This document shows positions 58,413 through 64,000 of a stretch of DNA of 64,000 nucleotides, one piece after another (position 1 is the first letter of the stretch; each line of letters opens with the position of its first letter). Origin of the DNA: Streptomyces sp. TSRI0107 (GTDB taxonomy: Bacteria > Actinomycetota > Actinomycetes > Streptomycetales > Streptomycetaceae); the NCBI RefSeq assembly GCF_001905845.1, contig NZ_LIVZ01000003.1:372001-436000 (forward strand), read 5' to 3'. The notes beneath the pieces are model-generated. The model was given only the letters and a program-made list of their open reading frames with translations. It ran no database searches and was not told the origin of the DNA. A program made the translations under genes and the position numbers.

Positions 58413-59158
58413 TCGGCCTCCCCGAGCTCGGCGAGGTCCTTCACCACGACGTCCGCGCCGTGCGCGTACAGCGCCTCGGTCTGTCCGACGCGGTCGACGC
58501 CGACGACGTACCCGAAGCCGCCCGCGCGGCCTGCGTCCATGCCGGCCAGCGCGTCCTCGAACACGGCCGCCCGCCCGGCTTCCACGCCGAGGTCGCGGGC
58601 GGCGGCCAGGAAGGTGTCCGGGCGGGGTTTGCCGGGCAGCCCGCGCTCGGCGGCGACCACGCCGTCGATCCGTACGTCGAACAGGTCCTCGGCGTCGATC
58701 GCGCGCAGCACGTCCCGGCAGTTGGCGCTGGAGGAGACGATCCCGGTGCGCAGCCCGTCCGCGCGGACGGCCCTCAGATAGCGCAGGGTGCTGTCGTAGG
58801 CCTCGACTCCGCCGGTGCGGATGCGTTCGAGGAGCAGTTCGTTCTTCCTGTTGCCGAGGCCGTTGACGGTCTCGGCGTCCGGCGGGTCGCCTGGTCCGCC
58901 CTCGGGGAGTCCGATGCCGCGGGAGGCGAGGAAGGTGCGGACGCCGTCGGCGCGGGGGCGGCCGTCGACGTACTCGTCGTAGTCGGCGACGGCGTCGAAC
59001 GGCCGGAAGCCCTCGCCGTCGCGGGCGCGCAGGAACGCGTCGAACGTCTCCTTCCAGGCGGCCGCGTGGACCACGGCCGTCCTGGTGACGACGCCGTCGA
59101 GGTCGAAGAGGCAGGCCTGGACGGTCGTGGGTAGACCGAGTCGCGTCATCTCCGTCAT
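58409..59158 (-). CDS. Beta-phosphoglucomutase-family HAD hydrolase
   Basis: A 249-residue HAD protein: motif I CLFDLDGVVTRTAVVHAAAW (nucleophile D19, acid/base D21), motif II IVSSSANCRDVL, Lys in GLPGKPRPDTFL and motif IV AAVFEDALAGMDAGRAGGF. This is the beta-PGM subgroup that converts beta-glucose 1-phosphate to glucose 6-phosphate. Its stop overlaps the GH65 start as ATGA, so the two probably work in series. ATG 59158 has GGGGAA upstream; ATG 59149 is an alternative three codons in. Confidence 0.9.
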   Translation of the reverse strand: MTEMTRLGLPTTVQACLFDLDGVVTRTAVVHAAAWKETFDAFLRARDGEGFRPFDAVADYDEYVDGRPRADGVRTFLASRGIGLPEGGPGDPPDAETVNGLGNRKNELLLERIRTGGVEAYDSTLRYLRAVRADGLRTGIVSSSANCRDVLRAIDAEDLFDVRIDGVVAAERGLPGKPRPDTFLAAARDLGVEAGRAAVFEDALAGMDAGRAGGFGYVVGVDRVGQTEALYAHGADVVVKDLAELGEAE

Positions 59159-59290
59159 GGATTCACGGTTCCCCGCATTCCGTCATCCAGCGGGTGGCGC
59201 ACGCCACAACACGCGGACCGGGCCGTCTTCGTCGTGCGATTCACCGCCCCGCCGGGGCGGTTCGCCGGGCGGCGGTGCGAAACTCTCGGC

Positions 59291-59941
59291 GTGCCGCTCA
59301 CCTTCGACGACCTCCTCGCCCGTGCCCGGTCCCTCGCCCCGGACGGCCGGCGTGCCCTGCTGGGTATCGCCGGGGCGCCCGGCTCGGGCAAGACGACACT
59401 GGCCGAGCGCCTGGTACGCGCGCTGAACGGGGCCGGTGAGCCCTGGGTCGCCCATGTGCCGATGGACGGCTTCCACCTCGCCGACGCGGAACTGGACCGG
59501 CTCGGCCGCCGGGCCCGCAAGGGCGCCCCCGACACCTTCGACGCGGCCGGGTACGCGGCGCTGCTGCGCCGGCTGCGCGAGGAGGGCGACGGCGAGGACG
59601 TCGTGTACGCGCCGGGCTTCGAGCGGGTCCTGGAGCAGCCGCTCGCCGGTGCCGTGCCGGTGCCCCGGTCGGCCCGGCTGATCGTGACGGAGGGCAACTA
59701 TCTGCTGCTGGACTCCGGCGCGTGGGCGCGGGTGCGGTCGCAGCTGGACGAGGTGTGGTTCTGCGAGCTCGACGAGGCCGAGCGGATCCGGCGCCTCGTC
59801 GCCCGGCACGAGGAGTTCGGCAAGGCGCACGCGGACGCGGTGGCCTGGGTGCGGGGCACGGACCAGCGCAACGCCGACCTGGTGACGGGGACCCGGGGCC
59901 GGGCGGACCTGGTGGTGCCGGTGGCCGGCCTGACCGGGTGA
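59291..59941 (+). CDS. P-loop nucleoside/nucleotide kinase family protein (uridine-kinase-like)
   Basis: About 216 residues with Walker A GIAGAPGSGKTTLAERL (about 25-41), VPMDGFHLADAELD (substrate-binding Asp) and VTEGNYLLLDSGAW, then the lid arginines in ERIRRLVARHEEFGKAHADAVAWV. This is the nucleoside/nucleotide kinase family close to fructose transport system kinase FrcK and uridine kinases. It phosphorylates a nucleoside or sugar; which one is unclear. The GTG at 59291 is chosen because the conserved region begins there, but no ribosome binding site is visible; the frame is open to a GTG at 59234. Confidence 0.8.
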   Translation: MPLTFDDLLARARSLAPDGRRALLGIAGAPGSGKTTLAERLVRALNGAGEPWVAHVPMDGFHLADAELDRLGRRARKGAPDTFDAAGYAALLRRLREEGDGEDVVYAPGFERVLEQPLAGAVPVPRSARLIVTEGNYLLLDSGAWARVRSQLDEVWFCELDEAERIRRLVARHEEFGKAHADAVAWVRGTDQRNADLVTGTRGRADLVVPVAGLTG

Positions 59942-60005
59942 CGAGCCTGGTCAGCGCGGTCCGTGAGCTATGTTGAAACGCGTGGGAAGCAAAGGAGGCG
60001 CACCG

Positions 60006-60923
60006 GTGCCATCGCCGCAGCAGGCACGCGCGCAGGCGTCCGCGATCACCTCGGGGAAGACCGCGCCGGAGGTGGCGGCCGCCCCGACTTCCCAGCTACG
60101 GCAGCTCTTCGACCAGCCGCGGCTGTCCCCGGGGCAGCGGCGCATCGCGCAGTACCTGATAGAGCACATCACCGAGGCGGCGTTCCTGTCGATCACCGAT
60201 CTCGCCGAGCGGGTCGGGGTGAGCCAGCCGTCGGTGACCCGGTTCGCGGCGGCGGTCGGCTTCAGCGGCTATCCGGCGCTGCGCGAGAAGCTGCAGTCGA
60301 TCGCGCTCGGCGCGCTGGCGGGCGGCCCGCCCGAGGAGGACCGGGCGAACGAGCTGCAGGCGGCGGTCGACGCGGAGATCGAGAACCTGGAGAACCTGCG
60401 GCGCGACTTCGCCGATCCCGACCAGGTCATCGCCGTGGGCCGGGAGCTGTCCTCGTCGACGCCGCTGACCGTGCTGGGGCTGCGCATCTCCGCGTCGCTG
60501 GCCGAGTACTTCGCGTACGCCGCGCGGCGCATCCACCCGGATGTGCGGGCGGTGACGCTGGGCGGCAGCGTCGCGTACGACGCCCTGCTCCAGTCCCGGG
60601 AGGCGGGCGGCACCTGGGTGCTGGCGTTCTCCCTGCCCCGGCACGCGCAGGAGACCCTGACCGCGGTGCGGGTGGCGCGGGACGCCGGGCTGCGTGTCGC
60701 CCTGATCACCGACCTCGCGCTCGGCCCGGTCGCCGACGAGGCCGACGTCACCTTCGCCACCGGGACGGGTTCCCGGCTGGTCTTCGACTCCTACGCCGCG
60801 CCCGGGCTGATGGCCGCCGCGCTGCTCCAGGCGATGACCGACGCCGACCCGGAGCGCACGCAGGCCCGGCTGGAGTCGTACGAGCAGATCTCCGACCAGC
60901 ACCAGTTCTTCCTGCGCGACTGA
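60006..60923 (+). CDS. MurR/RpiR-family transcriptional regulator
   Basis: A 305-residue regulator. The N-terminal HTH_6 domain (about 38-95) reads QRRIAQYLIEHITEAAFLSITDLAERVGVSQPSVTRFAAAVGFSGYPALREKL; the SIS domain (about 125-265) contains TVLGLRISASLAEYFAYAARRIHPDVRAVTLGG and binds a phosphosugar. The GTG at 60006 was chosen because the perfect ribosome binding site AAAGGAGG (59991-59998) lies 7 nt upstream; an ATG at 59970 is in frame but would place that site inside the gene. It may control nearby sugar genes (GH65, kinase). Confidence 0.88.
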   Translation: MPSPQQARAQASAITSGKTAPEVAAAPTSQLRQLFDQPRLSPGQRRIAQYLIEHITEAAFLSITDLAERVGVSQPSVTRFAAAVGFSGYPALREKLQSIALGALAGGPPEEDRANELQAAVDAEIENLENLRRDFADPDQVIAVGRELSSSTPLTVLGLRISASLAEYFAYAARRIHPDVRAVTLGGSVAYDALLQSREAGGTWVLAFSLPRHAQETLTAVRVARDAGLRVALITDLALGPVADEADVTFATGTGSRLVFDSYAAPGLMAAALLQAMTDADPERTQARLESYEQISDQHQFFLRD

Positions 60924-60983
60924 TCGCGGCGTACCCCTACCGACGAATACCGACACACGGGGACCACTCGCTTCAAAGCACGC

Positions 60984-61148
60984 ATGAATGTTTTCATACG
61001 TCTTGCAAAGGCGATGGCATATATAAATACTGCTCGGGATCCCGCACCACAGCGGACTCCCGAAGCCGCCGTCCTACCCACGACGGCCCGGGCGTTCGAG
61101 AGGGCGCCTCGCGCGCCCCAGGGCGGCGGACCCCCGGTCATCCCCTAG
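60984..61148 (+). CDS. Possible 54-residue small protein
   Basis: ATG at 60984 opens a frame reading MNVFIRLAKAMAYINTARDP and ending with GGGPPVIP at the TAG of 61146-61148. Its first 18 codons are strikingly AT-rich for this genome, and later codons have the normal third-position GC bias, which argues for coding. There is no clear ribosome binding site before the ATG; an internal ATG at 61014 is preceded by AAAGG. Its last codons lie in the left arm of the hairpin at 61123-61164. Function unknown. Confidence 0.4.
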   Translation: MNVFIRLAKAMAYINTARDPAPQRTPEAAVLPTTARAFERAPRAPQGGGPPVIP

Positions 61149-61164
61149 GCCGGGGGCCCGCCGC
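61123..61164 (+). terminator. Hairpin upstream of the 61213 gene
   Basis: Fifteen-base arms GCGGCGGACCCCCGG (61123-61137) and CCGGGGGCCCGCCGC (61150-61164) with one mismatch and a 12-nt loop. It would end transcription from the RpiR gene or from the small frame at 60984. Confidence 0.6.
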
Positions 61165-61212
61165 ATCCGTCGTCCCATCCCAGCGACGCAGCACATTGGA
61201 AGCGATGCCCCT

Positions 61213-61587
61213 ATGCCCCTGACGACCACGCGCATCAGCCCGGACTGGCCGTGCCAGGTCAAGACTCCCGGCAGCTACGACTGGGAGCGCTCGGCCGCCA
61301 AGTGGCTGCGCGAGCTGGTGCCGTCGCGGTACGCCAGCTATCCGGCGCTCATCCGCCACCCCGTACTGCTCGCCCGGCACGCCCAGATCCAGGTCCAGCA
61401 GGAGATCCGCGTCGCCCGCACCGCCCTGCAGACCGCCCGCGCCGATCTGCCCCGCCTCGGCATGCCCGAGTCGGTCATCGAACACACGATCAAGCTGTAC
61501 GCCGCGGAGGTACTGCAGCTCCAGCACATCGCCCGCAGTGTGCGCGCGGTGAGCCAGGCCCTGGTCGAGCACACCGGGAACCGCTGA
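61213..61587 (+). CDS. Conserved-type helical protein of unknown function
   Basis: A 124-residue protein, all-helical after residue 25: SAAKWLRELVPSRYASYPALIRHPVLLARHAQIQVQQEIRVARTALQTARADLPRLGMPESVIEHTIKLYAAEVLQLQHIARSVRAVSQAL. No signal, membrane segment or catalytic motif. GGAAG about 10 nt upstream supports ATG 61213. The style is that of a Streptomyces-specific hypothetical protein; it cannot be assigned a role. The PP2C gene follows 79 nt downstream. Confidence 0.7.
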   Translation: MPLTTTRISPDWPCQVKTPGSYDWERSAAKWLRELVPSRYASYPALIRHPVLLARHAQIQVQQEIRVARTALQTARADLPRLGMPESVIEHTIKLYAAEVLQLQHIARSVRAVSQALVEHTGNR

Positions 61588-61595
61588 CCGGACGA

Positions 61596-61611
61596 CCGAC
61601 CGTACGGTCGG
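61596..61611. promoter_or_regulatory. 16-bp perfect palindrome upstream of the PP2C gene
   Basis: CCGACCGTACGGTCGG lies 56 nt before the GTG at 61667. The ACCGTACGGT core is common in TetR-type operators. It may control the phosphatase gene, or be a short terminator of the preceding gene (9 nt after its stop). Confidence 0.5.
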
Positions 61612-61666
61612 AATTCATGACCACAAGGCCGCGCCCGAACCCGCCCCTGTATGCCATGCTCGTGCC

Positions 61667-64000
61667 GTGACGAGCGAGTCTGCCGGGTCCGCCCGGCCCG
61701 GGGCCGGACCCGACGCGCCCGGATCGGCCGGGTTCGTCGCGCGGCAGCGTGCCGAGCGGGACCGGCTGCGGGATCTGGCGGCCACCTCGGCCGTGCTGGA
61801 GCGTGCCAAGGGCGCGCTGATGGCACTCACCGGATGCTCCGCCGAAGCCGCCCACGAGGAGCTGCGCGAACGGGCGCGGGCCAATGGCCGCACCCTCATC
61901 GAGGAGTGCTGGCTGGCGCTCGGAGAGCTGGCCGACGCGACGCCGCCACGGCCGTCCCGCTCCCCCGCCCCGGGCGGCGCCGTCCCCCGCTCCCGCCCCC
62001 GCGAACCCCTCGGCGCCGAGGAGGAGACCACCGCGCTCGGCGTCCTCGGCAAGGCACTCGTTCGAGTGGACTCGCCGCAGGCCCTCGCACGGTGCCTGCT
62101 GGACCACCTCGGGCCCGGCGTCGACGCCGACGCGGTGATGATCTACGCCCGGGTGCCCGTGGGCGGGCTGGAGCTGATCGGGCACGCCGGGATGGAGGAC
62201 ACGCTGGCCGAGCAGTGGCGCCGCGTCCCGCCGCTGGCCGGCATCGCCCCGCTGGAGGCGCTGCGCACCCGCGAACCGTGCTGGCTGGAGGACGCCGGGG
62301 AGAACGCCCACCGGTATCTGCTCATCGGCGAGCCGCCCGAGCGCTGGCCGTCCCGCGCCTGGCTGCCCGTGGTCTCCGGGGACACCGCCGACGTCGCGAT
62401 CGGGGTGCTGCGGGGCCGCCCGGGGGCTTTCCCGCCGCGTGTCCGGGAGGAGTTGCGGGCCGTCGTCCGGCTCTGCGCCGGCCGGCTGCGGGCCCTCGAC
62501 GCCCGGCCGGAGCCCGCGACCGGCGAGTCCTCCGACGCCGTACGGAAGCTGTTCGACACGCTGCCCGGCGCGGCCGTGGTGCTGACCCCGCTGCGCGCGC
62601 CCTCCGGCGAGGTGGACGACTACCGCATCGACGCGGCGACCGCGGAGGCGGTCGACGTCGTCGGGCGCAGCGGCCGTGCACTGGTGGGCCGGCGGCTCCT
62701 GGAGTGCTGGCCTCCGGTGGCGGACGAGGCGGTGTGGCAGGGCTGCCTGCACACGCTCGCCACCGGGGAGCCGTACGAGGGGGAGCCGTTCGGGCAGCCG
62801 GACCTCGTGGCCGGGGTCGCGGAGCTGTCCACGTACCGGGTCCGGGCGGCCCGGCTGGGCGGCGGACTGGTCGTCAGCTGGGTGCGCCACGACCTCTCGG
62901 CCCAGCAGGAGCAGCGCCTGGAGGACGTGCAGCGGCTGGGCAACCTGGGCTGGGCGAACTGGAACCTGGTCACCCACGAGGTGACCTGGTCCGAGCAGGT
63001 CTTCACCGTCCTCGGCCTGGACCCGGGGCGCGGCCCGCTCCGGCTGGCCGAACTGCCCGGCCTGGCCGTGCCCGACGACGTGGCGGCCCTGACCCGGGCC
63101 CTGGACGGGCTGACGACCGAGGGGCGACCCGCGGACGCGCCGTTCCGGATCCGGGCGGCGGGCGGGGTGCGGCATCTGCGGATCGTCGCCGAGGCGGTGA
63201 CGGACCTGCGCGGCACACCGGTCGAGGTGCACGGCTTCCTCCAGGACCTCACCGCGCAGCGGCGGGCGGAGCTGGCGCTGGTGGCCAGCGAGCGCGCGAT
63301 GCACACCCAGCACGGGGCGCTGCGAGCCGAGCGGGCGCTGGCCGGGCGGTTGCAGCACGCGCTGCTGCCGCTGCCGGAGACGCCGCTGCGGCTGGCCGGG
63401 CTGCGGGTCGAAGTCGCCTATCTGCCCGCGCAGTCGGGGGTGCAGGTCGGCGGCGACTGGTTCAGCGCCATCGAACTGCCCGACGGGGCCGCCCTGTTCG
63501 TCGTCGGCGATGTCGCGGGCCACGGCGTCGGCGCGGTCGCCACCATGGCCCAGCTGCGCTTCACCGCCAAGGGCATGGTCATCACCGGCTCGTCGCTCAC
63601 GGGCGCGCTGGGCCGGCTCAACACGCTGCTGCGCCACTCCCGCGACTCGCACGGCACGGCGACCATGGTGCTGGCCCGCTACCAGGCCCGGGGCCGGCGG
63701 CTGGAGTGGGCGCAGGCCGGGCATCCGCCGCCGCTCCTGCTGCGCGACGGCGAGGCGCGCTTCCTCGGCCGCCCGAGCGGCATGCTGCTGGGGGTGGCCA
63801 CCGATCCGGCGTTCCAGGAGGCCGAGTGCGTGCTGCGGCCCGGGGACCGGCTGCTGCTGTACACGGACGGACTCGTGGAGCGCCCCGGGGAGGGGCTCGA
63901 CCGCGGGCTGGAACGGCTGGCGGAAGCCGCCATGGCCCATCACTGTGACGGATCGGGCTCGTTGGAGCCGTTGCTCGCGGCGATGCTGGCGGGCGAGCGG
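61667..64000 (+). CDS. SpoIIE-type PP2C serine/threonine phosphatase with ANTAR, GAF and PAS regions (3' end outside window)
   Basis: 778 codons are open to the window edge with no stop. An ANTAR-like helical domain (about 40-90; VLERAKGALMALTGCSAEAAHEELRERARANGRTLIEEC) is followed by a GAF-like region (about 125-270), one or two PAS regions (about 285-540) and a SpoIIE/PP2C domain from about 555, with VGGDWFSAIELPDGAALFVVGDVAGHGVGAVATMAQLR (metal-binding Asp residues) and LLLYTDGLVERPGEG. Such proteins dephosphorylate anti-sigma-factor antagonists and are abundant in Streptomyces. The GTG start has only weak support. Nearly the whole phosphatase domain is visible. Confidence 0.85.
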   Translation, partial: MTSESAGSARPGAGPDAPGSAGFVARQRAERDRLRDLAATSAVLERAKGALMALTGCSAEAAHEELRERARANGRTLIEECWLALGELADATPPRPSRSPAPGGAVPRSRPREPLGAEEETTALGVLGKALVRVDSPQALARCLLDHLGPGVDADAVMIYARVPVGGLELIGHAGMEDTLAEQWRRVPPLAGIAPLEALRTREPCWLEDAGENAHRYLLIGEPPERWPSRAWLPVVSGDTADVAIGVLRGRPGAFPPRVREELRAVVRLCAGRLRALDARPEPATGESSDAVRKLFDTLPGAAVVLTPLRAPSGEVDDYRIDAATAEAVDVVGRSGRALVGRRLLECWPPVADEAVWQGCLHTLATGEPYEGEPFGQPDLVAGVAELSTYRVRAARLGGGLVVSWVRHDLSAQQEQRLEDVQRLGNLGWANWNLVTHEVTWSEQVFTVLGLDPGRGPLRLAELPGLAVPDDVAALTRALDGLTTEGRPADAPFRIRAAGGVRHLRIVAEAVTDLRGTPVEVHGFLQDLTAQRRAELALVASERAMHTQHGALRAERALAGRLQHALLPLPETPLRLAGLRVEVAYLPAQSGVQVGGDWFSAIELPDGAALFVVGDVAGHGVGAVATMAQLRFTAKGMVITGSSLTGALGRLNTLLRHSRDSHGTATMVLARYQARGRRLEWAQAGHPPPLLLRDGEARFLGRPSGMLLGVATDPAFQEAECVLRPGDRLLLYTDGLVERPGEGLDRGLERLAEAAMAHHCDGSGSLEPLLAAMLAGER

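Overview
The window looks like a Streptomyces chromosome or a close relative. Evidence: very high GC with G or C in most third codon positions, frequent GTG starts and ATGA/GTGA gene overlaps, and typical Streptomyces neighbours (DUF397 plus XRE/DUF5753 regulator, methyltransferase of the DUF574 type, DUF5133, DUF5709, DUF6153 plus DUF305, SpoIIE-type PP2C phosphatase, large LuxR/ATPase regulator, actinobacterial proteasome beta subunit). No rRNA, tRNA, CRISPR array, transposase or integrase was seen. Gene calls come from reading frames, motifs, ribosome binding sites and overlaps; no database search was possible.

Layout. 1-5.1 kb: end of a TetR gene, an SGNH hydrolase, then a perfect 13-bp-arm operator and a translationally coupled set (monocupin quercetinase-like dioxygenase, two small XapX/DUF1427 membrane proteins, amidohydrolase-2 enzyme), followed by an alpha/beta hydrolase and a MarR regulator; together they fit flavonol breakdown. 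5.2-8.8 kb: orphan response regulator, unknown protein, flavodoxin-like protein, methyltransferase, arginase-family protein. 8.9-11.2 kb: a probable copper module (DUF4396, DUF6153, DUF305) around a CsoR-type palindrome, plus an ArsR regulator. 11.3-14.1 kb: FprA-type ferredoxin reductase behind a 21-bp palindrome and a possible iron box, then an unknown coiled-coil protein. 14.5-15.8 kb: a two-gene ATP-grasp RiPP (graspetide) locus. 15.8-21.1 kb: DUF5133 protein, ABC exporter, small gene plus helical-repeat protein, DUF397/XRE pair, SAM methyltransferase. 21.2-26.1 kb: a complete Liv-type ABC uptake operon with a heptanucleotide minisatellite upstream. 26.6-33.8 kb: PucR regulator, 1019-residue LuxR/ATPase regulator, a secreted cutinase very like actinobacterial PET hydrolases, and a Gfo/Idh/MocA oxidoreductase behind an eight-copy 12-nt tandem repeat.

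34-52.6 kb is the most striking part: an apparently complete insecticidal-type Tc (ABC) toxin in two very large genes. The first (2547 codons) is a natural TcB-TcC fusion: SpvB domain, beta-propeller, TcB middle domains, RHS shell, RHS core and a variable C-terminus with an unrecognised domain and a glycine-rich hydrophobic tail. The second (3184 codons) is a TcA-type pore/translocation subunit with the TcB-binding domain and an extra N-terminal beta-domain pair. No lysis or secretion gene accompanies them.

52.6-64 kb returns to chromosomal genes: a proteasome beta subunit without its usual partners, a flippase-like membrane protein coupled to a GT-C-type glycosyltransferase, a GH65 / beta-phosphoglucomutase pair for disaccharide phosphorolysis, a P-loop kinase, an RpiR regulator, small unknown genes, and a PP2C phosphatase with ANTAR, GAF and PAS regions that runs off the window end.
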